Assembly: GCA_038043185.1 (NCBI GenBank)
Contig: JBBTCO010000030.1
Coordinates: 46,434-110,433, forward strand
From: UBA5009 sp038043185
GTDB lineage: Bacteria; Bdellovibrionota; Bdellovibrionia; Bdellovibrionales; Bdellovibrionaceae
Direction: 5' to 3'
DNA: 64,000 bases
The position numbers and the translations under genes are program-made. Positions 1 to 10,074 of the stretch are shown here, one piece after another (within the stretch, counting starts at the first letter, position 1; each line of letters begins with the position of its first letter). The notes beneath the pieces are model-generated. The model was not told the origin of the DNA. It made no database searches and saw only the letters and a list, made by a program, of their open reading frames with translations.

Positions 1-600
1 GTCGGAAATTTTTTATCAATTGGAATTATTGCATTGATTATGCTGTCAATTCTAGTCGTCAGCGAAGTGGTGAACGCTATTCCTGTGGATCCGGCCTATT
101 GGCAAGAATCATATCAGGAGCGTGTTGAAAATTGGGATAAGGCTCCCGCGGTAGATCCATGCTTGAAAAAAGGAACTTCGATTGTTGTTCATACGTATAT
201 GCATCGCCTGTATTTGTGTGAAAATAACAAGATGGTTTTAAGATATAATGTGGCTATTGGCCGCGGTGGGATTAATAAGACAACCGAGGGAGACTTAAAA
301 ACGCCAATTGGTTTATATCCGTTATCAACACCTCGAGCTTCGACAAATTATAGCATGTTTATTCCCGTTGGTTACCCAACATTGGCTCAAAAAAAATTAG
401 GATACACAGGCAGTGGCATCGGAATTCATGGGCCCTATTTTCGATACTTTCAAATGTGGGGATTTTTAAGTGTTCTTTTTGATTGGACACAAGGTTGTGT
501 AGCTGTGGGTACTGATTTTGAAATGGAATTCATTTCAAATTGGGCAACGAGGTTCCCAGACGCTGTAGTGCATATACTTGATGAAAGACATCAAACATAA
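1..600 (+). CDS. L,D-transpeptidase (YkuD family), 5' end cut by window edge
   Basis: Exported YkuD-type L,D-transpeptidase, which makes or edits 3-3 peptidoglycan cross-links in the periplasm. The reading frame is open to base 1. The in-frame ATG at 40 and TTG at 34 lie inside a hydrophobic signal sequence that ends near VVNA, so the true start is probably upstream of the window. The catalytic signature is visible as IGIHGPY followed by DWTQGCVAVG, with the active-site Cys in QGC. Conserved PIGLYPL and YSMFIPVGYP segments belong to the same fold. A second enzyme of this family starts 14 nt downstream behind a GAGGAG ribosome site, so the two are probably co-transcribed. Confidence 0.85.
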   Translation, partial: VGNFLSIGIIALIMLSILVVSEVVNAIPVDPAYWQESYQERVENWDKAPAVDPCLKKGTSIVVHTYMHRLYLCENNKMVLRYNVAIGRGGINKTTEGDLKTPIGLYPLSTPRASTNYSMFIPVGYPTLAQKKLGYTGSGIGIHGPYFRYFQMWGFLSVLFDWTQGCVAVGTDFEMEFISNWATRFPDAVVHILDERHQT

Positions 601-614
601 AATGAGGAGATCGT

Positions 615-1967
615 ATGAAGTATTTTGGTAACAAAAGTAATGGAGTTTTAAGGGTTACAGCAAGCTGCTGCTTGTTTACTTTATTTTTAGTTACATCTGC
701 ATGTTCTAAAGACAAGAAAGAAAGTGCAGAACAAAGCCCTCATACAGGACATGAAATGATCGAAGCTGCGGTGGCACCAGTTTCAGCGCGAATAAGCAGT
801 GACGCAAAATCGGGAACTATTGCCTATGTCTATGCTGAGCGGCTTCGTGCACGTTCAGCTCCGGAAGTTTCAGAGTCAAACCTGGTAGGTATTTTGGATT
901 TAAACGATCAGGTAGCGATTCTTGAACCAAACCAAATCGGCGCAGAAAAATTTGTTAAAGTTGAAATAAAACAAAGCAAAGCATTTAAACCCGGCGATAT
1001 TGTTTACGTGGCATCGAGCTATTTAAGTAACCAAAAAAGAAGTCTGAAAAAAGCAGAAGCAGTCGTTTTAAAATATTTTATGGTGCAAAATTTGGCCACA
1101 GAAAAAATTCGAGTTTATGAGCGCTGTCAGCCGCCACAAACTTGTACTAACCGGATGATTTTTCAAGCTGATATGGTGGCAGGAGAAGACGATGATGGAA
1201 CAAGAACTAATGTAGGAATTTATCGCATCGAACGTTGGGAAAAGTTTTACGAGGATGGCGCAAGAAAATATCCAGCGTGGTATCGACCTCATTATCCAAA
1301 AGTGCCCAACATGGGTGCAAGTCGCGCCAGTTGGTTTGACTCTGATTTTATGCCGAATGGAAAAGGCGATGCTCGCGGTGCTTTTGGATGGTACACAGCT
1401 ATTGTCGGTCCTAATGCAAGCGCACAATGGACTCATGGTACGATGGGGTGGGGAGCCGATCACGATGAGTTTATAACTTTTAAAAATGGTTTTGTTGGGA
1501 ATGTTGTAAATTTATTTGCTGCAATTCGCAGTCATGGTTGCACCCGAGTTGATAACGAAGCGATTTCTTATTTACGTCATTTATTGCCAGTTGGATCAAC
1601 TTTGGTTAAAATTTATGCAAAAGAAGGCTTGGTTGGAAATTTGCGAGATTATTCAAAACATAAACCAGGTTGGGAGTATATCCTAACTAAAAAGGGTTAT
1701 GGCAAGGCTGGTGGACAAACTGCTGATTTGAAAACGATCATGGCAGAGAACACTCCGACATCGGAATGGATTGAGCAAGGGCAATATTTTATCGACCAAT
1801 ATCCAAAAATAGAAGAAGGAAATGTTTACGACATTGATGAAGATGAGTTCTCGGGAATGTTTTTCGTCGATGAGGGGACTTTAAATGGATACCGTCATCC
1901 TAAAACTCTTGGTCGTGGTGGTTTTAAAGATCAACCATTTCCGAACTACATGATTTTCAAAATGTAA
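615..1967 (+). CDS. Lipoprotein with SH3-like and L,D-transpeptidase domains
   Basis: Predicted lipid-anchored peptidoglycan L,D-transpeptidase. The N-terminus has a basic and hydrophobic signal peptide ending in VTSAC (Cys30), a plausible lipobox. Residues about 65-120 look like a bacterial SH3 domain (YVYAERLRARSAP). The YkuD motif lies late in the chain: WTHGTMGWG, then RSHGCTRV with His307 and catalytic Cys309. About 100 residues follow the catalytic motif, longer than minimal YkuD enzymes. The ATG at 615 follows GAGGAG. Tandem arrangement with the preceding transpeptidase suggests joint cell-wall remodelling. Predatory relatives use such enzymes on their own and prey walls, but a role here is inference. 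Confidence 0.82.
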   Translation: MKYFGNKSNGVLRVTASCCLFTLFLVTSACSKDKKESAEQSPHTGHEMIEAAVAPVSARISSDAKSGTIAYVYAERLRARSAPEVSESNLVGILDLNDQVAILEPNQIGAEKFVKVEIKQSKAFKPGDIVYVASSYLSNQKRSLKKAEAVVLKYFMVQNLATEKIRVYERCQPPQTCTNRMIFQADMVAGEDDDGTRTNVGIYRIERWEKFYEDGARKYPAWYRPHYPKVPNMGASRASWFDSDFMPNGKGDARGAFGWYTAIVGPNASAQWTHGTMGWGADHDEFITFKNGFVGNVVNLFAAIRSHGCTRVDNEAISYLRHLLPVGSTLVKIYAKEGLVGNLRDYSKHKPGWEYILTKKGYGKAGGQTADLKTIMAENTPTSEWIEQGQYFIDQYPKIEEGNVYDIDEDEFSGMFFVDEGTLNGYRHPKTLGRGGFKDQPFPNYMIFKM

Positions 1968-2036
1968 CTATACTGGGGAGATGGATCTTCCTTATTCTTC
2001 TCGACAATCTGGGCTGATTTTTGTTAAAATCCCTCA

Positions 2037-4130
2037 ATGTTACCTGTCCCTAAAAAGAAATTTGAACTTATATCCGAACACAATCCAGCCGGGGACCAGC
2101 CTAAAGCAATTGAAAATTTAGTTTCCAATTTCAGGGCGGGCTTAAATCACCAAACTTTATTAGGTGTCACAGGTTCGGGTAAGACCTTTACCATGGCTCA
2201 TACCATTCAACAATTGAACGAGCCCGCATTGGTGTTAGCACCGAATAAAACTTTGGCCGCACAGCTTTACTCTGAATTTCGAGAACTCTTTCCTAAAAAT
2301 GCCGTCGAGTATTTTGTGAGCTATTATGATTACTATCAACCTGAAGCCTATATCCCGACTTCAGATACCTACATTGAAAAAGATTCTGCAATTAATGAAC
2401 AAATTGATCGGATGAGACATTCGGCGACACGTTCTCTTTTTGATCGCCGAGACGTGATTATTGTTAGTAGTGTCTCTTGTATTTATGGTTTGGGCAGCCC
2501 CGAAGCTTATGAAGGAATGATGATTCACGTTGTGTCCAACACCAATATGAAGCGAGATCATTTTTTACGTGAACTTATTCGCATTCAGTACCAGCGAAAC
2601 AATGTGGATTTTCATCGCGGAACCATTCGCGTTCGAGGGGACATCGTTGAAATTTTCCCTCCCTATGAAGAACAACGTGCAATACGAGTTGAGTTTTTTG
2701 GTGATTTTATTGAAAAGATATCTTGGATTGATCCACTGACAGGACAAATTCTAGAAGAGCTTGATCAAGTTGGAATTTATCCAGGCTCGCATTATGCGAC
2801 TGGCGATGAAAATATCAAAAGATCTATTCAGACGATCCAAGCTGAACTTCAGCAAAGACTGCAACAACTGAATTCAGAGTTAAAATACCTTGAAGCGCAA
2901 AGATTAGAGCAAAGAACATATTACGATATCGAAATGATGGAGCAAATGGGTTTTTGTCAGGGAATCGAAAATTATTCGAGGCATTTGACGGGAAGAGCGC
3001 CTGGCGAACCGCCACCAACATTGATCGAATATTTTCCTAAAAACTTTATCACTTTCATTGATGAATCTCACATCACTGTTCCGCAAATTGGTGGAATGTA
3101 TCGCGGTGATCGCTCAAGAAAATCAACTTTGGTCGAGCATGGTTTTCGTTTGCCAAGTGCCTTGGATAACCGACCTCTTAATTTCCAAGAGTTTGAAAAA
3201 ATGATGAACAAGGTGGTGTATGTATCGGCGACTCCTCAGGAATATGAATTTAAAAAAAGCGAAGGCGTTATTGTCGAACAAATTATTCGACCCACTGGTT
3301 TAATTGATCCAGTCGTCGAAGTAAGGTCGGTTAAATTTCAAGTGGATGACCTGTTGAAAGAAATTCGAGAGCTTACTAAAAAATCAGAGCGTGTTTTGAT
3401 TACAACTTTAACAAAAAGAAGTGCTGAAGATCTGACCGAGTATTATGAAAATCTTGGCATTAAGATAAAATATCTTCACAGCGACATTAAAACAATCGAG
3501 AGGTCAGAAATTATTCGAGATCTTCGACTGGGAGTCTTTGATGTTCTTGTTGGGATTAATCTACTTCGGGAAGGTTTAGATATTCCCGAAGTCAGTTTGG
3601 TTGGAATCACTGATGCCGATAAGGAAGGGTTTTTACGATCAGAAAGGTCTTTAATTCAAACGATTGGTCGCGCGGCGCGAAACATCAACGGACGGGTGAT
3701 TCTCTACGCCGATAGAATCACTCAGTCGATGAAAAAAGCCATGGATGAAACTGAACGACGTCGTCGTATTCAAACTGAATACAATACAGTTCATGGAATT
3801 ACTCCGGTAACAATCAAAAAGAAAATTCGCGAGGGTCTTGGTGATATGTTTGATGGTTCCTTGGGAACAGGTGCGATGGACCGAAATAAATCTTTGGATA
3901 GTCGACTTAAGGAATTTGGTGAAAAACCAGATCTTATTACAAAAGAAATTGATAAACTAAAAAAGAAAATGAAAAAATATTCTGATAATCTTGAGTTTGA
4001 AGAAGCCTCTAAAATTAGGGATGAGGTCAAACGATTGCAAATCATGGAACTGAATATTTTAAGTGGAGATGTTTCAAAAGAGAACCAGAAGCTGGTCGAG
4101 GGTCAGGCGAGCGATGACTCAAAAAATTGA
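2037..4130 (+). CDS. uvrB: Excinuclease ABC subunit B
   Basis: DNA-damage verification helicase of nucleotide excision repair; it receives damaged DNA from UvrA and loads UvrC. Full length at 697 aa. Walker A is GVTGSGKT at residues 43-50. The beta-hairpin region with YYDYYQPEAY follows, then FIDESH, VSATPQEYE, the helicase motif TIGRAARN, and a C-terminal UVR motif (about 640-675) for UvrC contact. The ATG start gives the usual family N-terminus (FELISEHNPAGDQP). It overlaps uvrC by 17 nt, so the two subunits are translationally linked. Confidence 0.97.
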   Translation: MLPVPKKKFELISEHNPAGDQPKAIENLVSNFRAGLNHQTLLGVTGSGKTFTMAHTIQQLNEPALVLAPNKTLAAQLYSEFRELFPKNAVEYFVSYYDYYQPEAYIPTSDTYIEKDSAINEQIDRMRHSATRSLFDRRDVIIVSSVSCIYGLGSPEAYEGMMIHVVSNTNMKRDHFLRELIRIQYQRNNVDFHRGTIRVRGDIVEIFPPYEEQRAIRVEFFGDFIEKISWIDPLTGQILEELDQVGIYPGSHYATGDENIKRSIQTIQAELQQRLQQLNSELKYLEAQRLEQRTYYDIEMMEQMGFCQGIENYSRHLTGRAPGEPPPTLIEYFPKNFITFIDESHITVPQIGGMYRGDRSRKSTLVEHGFRLPSALDNRPLNFQEFEKMMNKVVYVSATPQEYEFKKSEGVIVEQIIRPTGLIDPVVEVRSVKFQVDDLLKEIRELTKKSERVLITTLTKRSAEDLTEYYENLGIKIKYLHSDIKTIERSEIIRDLRLGVFDVLVGINLLREGLDIPEVSLVGITDADKEGFLRSERSLIQTIGRAARNINGRVILYADRITQSMKKAMDETERRRRIQTEYNTVHGITPVTIKKKIREGLGDMFDGSLGTGAMDRNKSLDSRLKEFGEKPDLITKEIDKLKKKMKKYSDNLEFEEASKIRDEVKRLQIMELNILSGDVSKENQKLVEGQASDDSKN

Positions 4131-6003
4131 CGAATTAAAAGAAAAAATTAAAATTTATCCCACTCAAAGTGGAGTTTACTTAATGAAAAACTCCGCTGAA
4201 AAAATTATTTACGTTGGGAAAGCAAAAAATCTAAGAAATCGGGTTAAAAGTTATTTCACGGGGATGAATGATCATACTCCTAAAACTAAAATTCTTGTTC
4301 AAAACATCCATTTAATTGAATACATTTTAACCAAAACTGAAGTGGAAGCTTTTCTTCTAGAAGCTTCGCTCATAAAAAAACATCGACCTAAATACAACAT
4401 AAGACTTCGCGATGATAAAAGTTATCCTTATATAAAAATAACTTGGAACGAGACTTATCCAAGGTTGTATCTGAGCCGTCATGTAAAGAAAGATGGTAGC
4501 TTGTATTTTGGGCCTTACACCAGTGGAGCCGCAGTTTTCGGAACAATAAGATTTTTAAATCGAACTTTTAAGATTCGCGATTGCACCGACAGTATGTTTA
4601 AAAGTCGAAAACGTCCCTGTATGACTCATCAAATAGGACGTTGTACTGCTCCCTGTGTCGATTATGTCAGTAAAAAAGAATATCGTGATGAAATTGAAGG
4701 CGCTTTATTATTTTTAAAAGGTCAAAATAAAAAAGTCGTAAAAACCATGACTGAAAGAATGAAAGAAGCGGCTCGCGAAGAAAAATTTGAAGTAGCGGCA
4801 CGCTTACGTGATTCAATTGAATCCATAAAAACAATTTTAGAAAAACAAGCGGTGGTTAATGACAGTTCGGATAAAGATCAAGATGCTCTGGGATTTTACG
4901 GCGATGAAGAAGGTTGTTTGGTTGAGACCATTCATATTCGTAAAGGGCGCGTGATTGGAACGCGAGATCATATGCTGGTGGGATTGAATCCCAATGGCGA
5001 CGGTGAAGATCCCCGTGAGTGGCTGGTTTCATTTTTAAATCAATATTATGAAGATAATATTATTCCGGATGAAGTTTTATTACCGGTGGATTTGGGTTCC
5101 GACATTAATAAGCTTTTTGAAAATGTTTTGAAAGAACGTTCTGGTCGAAAGACAGTGGTGAAATATGCAACTGCAGAAAAAGCACAAAGATTAGTCGAGA
5201 TGGCCAATCAAAATGCCAAGGCTCATTTTGAAAAACAAAAAAGTGCTCAAGAAGCAAAACTGCGGGGACTGGATGAAATTCAGAAAAAATTAAATCTTTC
5301 GCAACGGCCCCTTCGTATTGAATGTTTTGATATTTCGACGTTTCAAGGAACTGAAACTGTGGCCTCGCAAGTTGTATTTGAAAATGGTCATCCTTCAAAA
5401 GACAATTATCGCCGATACAAAATCAAAACTGTTGAAGGAACAAATGACTTTGCTTCGATGGAAGAAGTCCTTCGAAGACGTTTTGCTCACGCCGAATGGG
5501 ACTATCCGGATTTAATTGTTATTGATGGGGGCAAAGGGCAACTGAGCGTTGTTGTGAAGGTTCTTGAATCCCTGGGTAAAACTGAAATTCCTGTCTGTGG
5601 CTTAGCCAAAGCTCGAACCGAATCTGATTTTCAAGCCCAAGAGGTGAGTGCCAGTGAAGAAAGATTTTTTCTTCCTGGTCGTCAAAATCCAGTGACATTT
5701 AAAAGCAATTCAGAAGCCTTGCATATTTTGACAGGCCTTCGGGATGAAGCCCATCGCTTTGCAATCACTTATCATCGAAAGATACGCGGAGAACGAAGTC
5801 TTTCCAGTGAGCTGGATTTTATTATTGGTCTTGGCGAAAAAAGAAAAAAACTATTACTTTCCAGATACGCTTCGATTGATGAAATTCGCAATGCCGAACC
5901 TAAAGATTTGGCTCAAATTAAAGGTTTTAATCGAGTCTTAGCTGAAAGAGTTCTCATGCAGCTCAATGAAGATGATTCGGAAGAGGCGCCAATTGAAAAT
6001 TAA
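4114..6003 (+). CDS. uvrC: Excinuclease ABC subunit C
   Basis: Dual-incision nuclease of nucleotide excision repair. 629 aa from the chosen ATG. The frame extends further upstream inside uvrB, but family homology begins at the GIY-YIG domain (YPTQSGVYLMKN then IIYVGKAKNLRNRV), so the start at 4114 is preferred. Next come the Cys-rich RPCMTHQIGRCTAPC segment, a UVR motif, the RNase H-like second nuclease (IECFDIS, VIDGGKGQL) and tandem HhH motifs at the C-terminus (GLGEKRKK, IKGFNRVLAERV). The stop overlaps the convergent ilvE stop by 4 nt. Confidence 0.97.
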   Translation: MTQKIDELKEKIKIYPTQSGVYLMKNSAEKIIYVGKAKNLRNRVKSYFTGMNDHTPKTKILVQNIHLIEYILTKTEVEAFLLEASLIKKHRPKYNIRLRDDKSYPYIKITWNETYPRLYLSRHVKKDGSLYFGPYTSGAAVFGTIRFLNRTFKIRDCTDSMFKSRKRPCMTHQIGRCTAPCVDYVSKKEYRDEIEGALLFLKGQNKKVVKTMTERMKEAAREEKFEVAARLRDSIESIKTILEKQAVVNDSSDKDQDALGFYGDEEGCLVETIHIRKGRVIGTRDHMLVGLNPNGDGEDPREWLVSFLNQYYEDNIIPDEVLLPVDLGSDINKLFENVLKERSGRKTVVKYATAEKAQRLVEMANQNAKAHFEKQKSAQEAKLRGLDEIQKKLNLSQRPLRIECFDISTFQGTETVASQVVFENGHPSKDNYRRYKIKTVEGTNDFASMEEVLRRRFAHAEWDYPDLIVIDGGKGQLSVVVKVLESLGKTEIPVCGLAKARTESDFQAQEVSASEERFFLPGRQNPVTFKSNSEALHILTGLRDEAHRFAITYHRKIRGERSLSSELDFIIGLGEKRKKLLLSRYASIDEIRNAEPKDLAQIKGFNRVLAERVLMQLNEDDSEEAPIEN

Positions 6004-7070
6004 TTTTTTTCAAAACTAACTTTGTGTAACCAGTTTCTTGTGTCAGGTTTTTCGCCATATTGAATACTGGTGATTTCTTCGTGTAAACGGTTAGCAATAG
6101 AAGTTTCATTGTATTTAAAAGTCATGCTGGTATCACCATAAACTAATTCACCTACTGGCGAAATGACGGCGGCAGTTCCAGTGCCAAAAACTTCTAAGAG
6201 TTCGCCCTTGGCGTAAGCTTCGGCAACTTCATTAATGCTAATTTGACGTTCAGAAACGGTTTTGCCCCAAGATTTGAGCAGTTCCAAAGAGCATTCGCGA
6301 AGTCCGCCAGGAAGTATCGTCCCCTGCAGTCCAGGTGTCACAATTTCCTTTTTTAAAACGAAAAAAACATTCATGGTGCCGACTTCTTCTATATATTTTT
6401 TGTGAACGGCATCAAGCCACAAAACCTGATCAAAACCTTTAGGCCTTGCCAAGGTTGCGGCCTGAAGAGCCGCAGCGTAATTAGCCGCGGCTTTTGTTTC
6501 GCCAAGACCACCCTGAGCTGCACGAATTTGATTTCGCTCAACCCAAATTTTAACTGGCTTAGCCCCAGAAGCGTAATAGGCACCGACAGGCGAAAGGATC
6601 ACAAAAAATAAATATTCATCAGCAGGGCGAACTCCAAGAAAAGCTTCGCTGCCAATTAAGGTCGGTCGAATGTAAAGTGAACTTCCTTTTTCCTTAGGAA
6701 CCCAAGACGAATCTACGGCAACCACGGTTTCAATGCCTTGAATAAAAATTTCCGCAGGGATTTCTGGCATACAAAGTCGAGAAGCCCCTTTGGCCATTCT
6801 TTTGGCATTGAATTCAGGACGAAAAATGGCGACATCATTATTTTTTTGACGAAAAGCTTTAAGTCCTTCAAAAAGCGCTTGAGCATAATGAAAAACCGCC
6901 GCAGCGGGATCCATTGCTAATGGCGAATAAGGTATAACTTTCGAGTCATGCCAGCCTTTGGCTCGATTAAAAGACGAAATAAACATGTGATCAGAAAAAT
7001 AGCGACCAAAACCCAAAGGCTGCTGAGGTTTTTCTTTCGGTTGAGTATTTTTTGTTACGGGAATGACCAT
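6000..7070 (-). CDS. ilvE: Branched-chain amino-acid aminotransferase
   Basis: PLP-dependent fold-type IV transaminase for the last step of Leu, Ile and Val synthesis and the first of their breakdown. 356 aa, the length of the longer (eukaryote/BCAT-like) subgroup. Visible signatures are YAQALFEGLKAFR, the Schiff-base Lys in GLGETKAAANYAA, and EVGTMNVFFVL. EVFGTGTAAVISPVGEL contributes to the cofactor phosphate site. It is a single gene convergent with uvrC and divergent from the next gene, with no ilv cluster nearby. Confidence 0.95.
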   Translation of the reverse strand: MVIPVTKNTQPKEKPQQPLGFGRYFSDHMFISSFNRAKGWHDSKVIPYSPLAMDPAAAVFHYAQALFEGLKAFRQKNNDVAIFRPEFNAKRMAKGASRLCMPEIPAEIFIQGIETVVAVDSSWVPKEKGSSLYIRPTLIGSEAFLGVRPADEYLFFVILSPVGAYYASGAKPVKIWVERNQIRAAQGGLGETKAAANYAAALQAATLARPKGFDQVLWLDAVHKKYIEEVGTMNVFFVLKKEIVTPGLQGTILPGGLRECSLELLKSWGKTVSERQISINEVAEAYAKGELLEVFGTGTAAVISPVGELVYGDTSMTFKYNETSIANRLHEEITSIQYGEKPDTRNWLHKVSFEKN

Positions 7071-7151
7071 ACCTTTTTATTTCATGCTTAAATCCAAAGC
7101 GCAAATAATCGTCAAACTTGCTTATGACGGTATGCACGGCATCCTAATTTC

Positions 7152-7700
7152 ATGGAGTTTTTAAGTTTGAAAAGCTATGAAGAAGCCATGAATCTGCATT
7201 TACTGAGATATTATCACGAAGTTCTTGGTTTTAACTTTCTTCCGAAAGATTTACTGAGCGAACCCCTTGCGAAAAGTCCAGCTCATGAAGTTGTTTTTTG
7301 GCGCGACAGTTTATCACAGGACAAAGCGGATATAACTCATATTGAATGTGATTTACTGTTTATAAGTTCGATCGCTTCCTTGGAACAAGAAAGTATTTTT
7401 CAAGAACCTTACTGGACCTTATTTAAAAAAATGAAAAATGCTATGGGCTTAGCGCAAATTGAGATGAAGGTACTTGAATATGTTGGACACTCCGAGAATG
7501 AGCTTTTCCACGACCTTTTAAAAATGAAAGTATCTGTGGTTTTGTTAATGAAAGAAAATCCTGAACGAGGGGATTTTAAAGTTAGTAAAGAGTTTAAATT
7601 TTTAGAAACTTACAGTCCTCAAACTGTATCTTCCAGAACAGAGCTCAAGAAAAACTCTTGGGATGATTTACAAAAAGTGATGAAGCTCTTCAAAAACTAG
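7152..7700 (+). CDS. Hypothetical protein, family not recognised
   Basis: A 182-aa soluble protein with no signal peptide or membrane segment. It has an acidic N-terminal half (KADITHIECDLLFISS), then a helical KMKNAMGLAQIEMKVLEY stretch and a basic C-terminus. I recognise no catalytic motif. It starts 81 nt from the divergent ilvE start and ends 37 nt before the SpoIID-like gene. Codon use looks like the neighbours, so it is probably a real lineage-specific gene. Confidence 0.6.
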   Translation: MEFLSLKSYEEAMNLHLLRYYHEVLGFNFLPKDLLSEPLAKSPAHEVVFWRDSLSQDKADITHIECDLLFISSIASLEQESIFQEPYWTLFKKMKNAMGLAQIEMKVLEYVGHSENELFHDLLKMKVSVVLLMKENPERGDFKVSKEFKFLETYSPQTVSSRTELKKNSWDDLQKVMKLFKN

Positions 7701-7737
7701 ACTGCCAAATTAAGCCTTAATACGTTTCGATTAAGAG

Positions 7738-8925
7738 GTGAAAAAATATTTTTTAACCGCCTTGATTGTTTTGATGCAACCTGCGGATTCATTTGCGAAA
7801 TTCATCGATGATTCATTAATTCGAGTGCGCTTATTGAGTGAACAGACTCATTTTTCATTTGAAGGTATTGGTGTCGCGTTTAATGGTAAAAAAGAATTTT
7901 TTCAAGCCATCGCAATTCCGCAAATCAGTCGCTGGACAGTGCAATTGCAAAATATTTCCGGAAATACTTATTGGCAAGTTTCGCAGGTGTATCCTGTGGA
8001 AAAGAATTTAATTTTTAAATCCAATGAGCCTTTAGTTGTTTTAGGTCAGAATTTAAGTACGGATCGAAATTTTTGGCCGGGGATTGTAAGTTTAGTGAAA
8101 TCAGAAAAGGGAAAGTTCAATCTGATTTCAAGGCTGCCATTAAAAAATTACTTGGCGGGTGTGCTTAATGGGGAAATGCCCAAAGATTGGCCCTTATCCA
8201 CTTTGAAAGCTCAAGCGATTGCGGCCCGGTCGTATGCCCAAAGTATTATGAATGAAAGAAAAAAATTTTCTTATGACGTCGAGACTGATCATCGGGATCA
8301 AGTTTATATTCCAAATGTAACTCCCGATCTTGGTGCGCCCCTGACCAATCAGCAGCGCGCTATTTTTGAGACGCGAAACATAATTCTTGTAGAGAAAAAT
8401 CGTTTGCTTAAAGCCTATTTCCACTCCGATTGCGGGGGAGAGTCCGCTTCGGCAAAATCAGTTTGGGGAGTCTCGCGACCCTCGCTTGTCTTGCCGGGTA
8501 AATGCAGTTCAGAAAAAAAATCGGAATGGGTTTATAAAATCGAAGAAGATCAGCTTCTTAAAAAATTAAAATCAGTTTTACCTCGGCTGAATGGAAGTAT
8601 TTTTTCTGCTTTTCAATGGATTTATTCACCAAAGTCAGAAAGACTTTCGGAAGTGAAAATTGCATTTGCCCAAGGCAAGCCTGCTCAGTTGAGCAGTCAA
8701 GATTTTCGTAAAGCCTTGGGATACAACAATCTTAAAAGCACTTTATTCAATGTGCAAAAGCAGGATCATTTTTATATTTTTAATGGACGAGGCTTTGGCC
8801 ATGGAGTTGGGCTTTGCCAATGGGGCGCGCGCTCGATGGGTAAGGCAGGAAGTAGTTTTCAAAATATTTTAGCTCATTATTATCCAGGGGCAGAGCTTTC
8901 AAATGAAGCTTCGATTATGCGTTGA
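7738..8925 (+). CDS. SpoIID/LytB-domain exported protein
   Basis: Predicted secreted lytic transglycosylase-like enzyme of the SpoIID/LytB family, which cleaves glycan strands that lack stem peptides. 395 aa with an N-terminal signal peptide (MKKYFLTALIVLMQ, cleavage near SFA). The family core is clear: LAGVLNGEMPKDWPLSTLKAQ, containing the conserved Glu, then AIAARSYAQ, AYFHSDCGGES and the C-terminal GRGFGHGVGLCQWGA. The GTG start at 7738 is chosen because it yields the basic n-region; its ribosome site is weak. In non-sporulating bacteria this family acts in wall turnover. The substrate here is inferred. Confidence 0.88.
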   Translation: MKKYFLTALIVLMQPADSFAKFIDDSLIRVRLLSEQTHFSFEGIGVAFNGKKEFFQAIAIPQISRWTVQLQNISGNTYWQVSQVYPVEKNLIFKSNEPLVVLGQNLSTDRNFWPGIVSLVKSEKGKFNLISRLPLKNYLAGVLNGEMPKDWPLSTLKAQAIAARSYAQSIMNERKKFSYDVETDHRDQVYIPNVTPDLGAPLTNQQRAIFETRNIILVEKNRLLKAYFHSDCGGESASAKSVWGVSRPSLVLPGKCSSEKKSEWVYKIEEDQLLKKLKSVLPRLNGSIFSAFQWIYSPKSERLSEVKIAFAQGKPAQLSSQDFRKALGYNNLKSTLFNVQKQDHFYIFNGRGFGHGVGLCQWGARSMGKAGSSFQNILAHYYPGAELSNEASIMR

Positions 8926-8929
8926 AATA

Positions 8930-9820
8930 TTATGGAGTGAGAGCCTTTGATAGGTAATCTATGAGTTGTAAGTTCGCTTCGTAGACGCCGGATTGAGAAG
9001 TTAGTAAATCATAGACGTTTCCTTGAATAATCGGATCTAGCACATTAATTAAATTTCTAAATGCATCAATCTGTTCTTTTTCGCTACGTCTTTCCATATG
9101 TTTAGACCAAACATGGGCGCGGAGTTGATTCATGCGGTTATAGGTGAAATCTTTGGGTGCGTAAGTCTTCCAATTTTTGTCTTCTGGGTCGAGGGAAAAA
9201 TCACGTCGCGACAGAGGATTGGACTCTTGCAGTTTAGCAAATTTTGGATTCATCACGATGATCTCATCTATCATTCGTAGAATGGCGCGCGGATCCTGAG
9301 TCACTATGGCAGCCATTGTATCACAAAGCAGTTCTGCAAAAGGTTGATGGGAAGACGTCGCCATCATCTTATCCATGGCATCCATATTGGGATTTGAAAG
9401 AGTTTTTGCTAAAGTCTTTTTATCACGCATATGAATATTATGAGTAACGATCAGATGCGTGATTTCATGAGCAACCAGAGCTTTGAAACTTTTCGGTGAA
9501 AGTTTAAACGCCTCACTCATCAGTGAAATTGAGTTCGTTTCTAAATTGGCGAATCCAACTTCGTAGAGAGGATCTTTTGTTAAAAGAAAAGTCATTTGAG
9601 CTGGCTTGTTCAGCTCGGGAGTCATTCGGATCACGCTGTCGACGATATTGACAACGACACTTTTTGCCGACTGCGGAAAGTCCGGCGAAAATTGAAGTTC
9701 AAGGCTTGGGGCCTTTTCAAGAGATACAGTGGTCTTAGCGAAGACTTCATAGCATTTGTACTGCGCGTACACAGGCGAGGAGATTAGAAATAAAATAAGA
9801 CTGGTAATAAGCGGGTGCAT
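8930..9820 (-). CDS. Exported HExxH zinc metalloprotease-like protein
   Basis: A protein of about 296 aa with a cleavable signal peptide ending in SSPVYA. The zinc-protease signature HEITH sits in LVAHEITHLIVTHN. A downstream PFAELLCDTMAAIV segment offers an acidic third ligand, as in gluzincins. No transmembrane helix beyond the signal is seen. I chose the start at 9820, which gives a compact signal peptide; an in-frame ATG at 9844 adds eight residues and cannot be excluded. It converges on the SpoIID-like gene. The specific peptidase family is not recognised. Confidence 0.65.
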   Translation of the reverse strand: MHPLITSLILFLISSPVYAQYKCYEVFAKTTVSLEKAPSLELQFSPDFPQSAKSVVVNIVDSVIRMTPELNKPAQMTFLLTKDPLYEVGFANLETNSISLMSEAFKLSPKSFKALVAHEITHLIVTHNIHMRDKKTLAKTLSNPNMDAMDKMMATSSHQPFAELLCDTMAAIVTQDPRAILRMIDEIIVMNPKFAKLQESNPLSRRDFSLDPEDKNWKTYAPKDFTYNRMNQLRAHVWSKHMERRSEKEQIDAFRNLINVLDPIIQGNVYDLLTSQSGVYEANLQLIDYLSKALTP

Positions 9821-10074
9821 AGTAGGATTTGAAGCAACCGTCATGCCATAAAGGACTCTGTTGTCTACAGCTCAAGTGTCATTCGATCACTTCAACTATT
9901 ATTTTGGCTCACCACCGATTCGATATGCAATTTTTTATATAATATTTTAAGGTCGCAGCCATAAGAGCAGTGCAGGCTGAAAACTTCAAGGTCACCGACA
10001 GGACCTGGTACCTTTTGGTCTTTTGGTATCTAGTTTGCAATTACAATCTGTTTTGAGAACTATTTGAGGTTATT

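Noticed and set aside
9960..10020. Possible riboswitch or attenuator before the 10075 gene
   Set aside because: Short complementary pieces (GGTC/GACC, AAGGT/ACCTT) occur but compete with each other and match no known riboswitch consensus.
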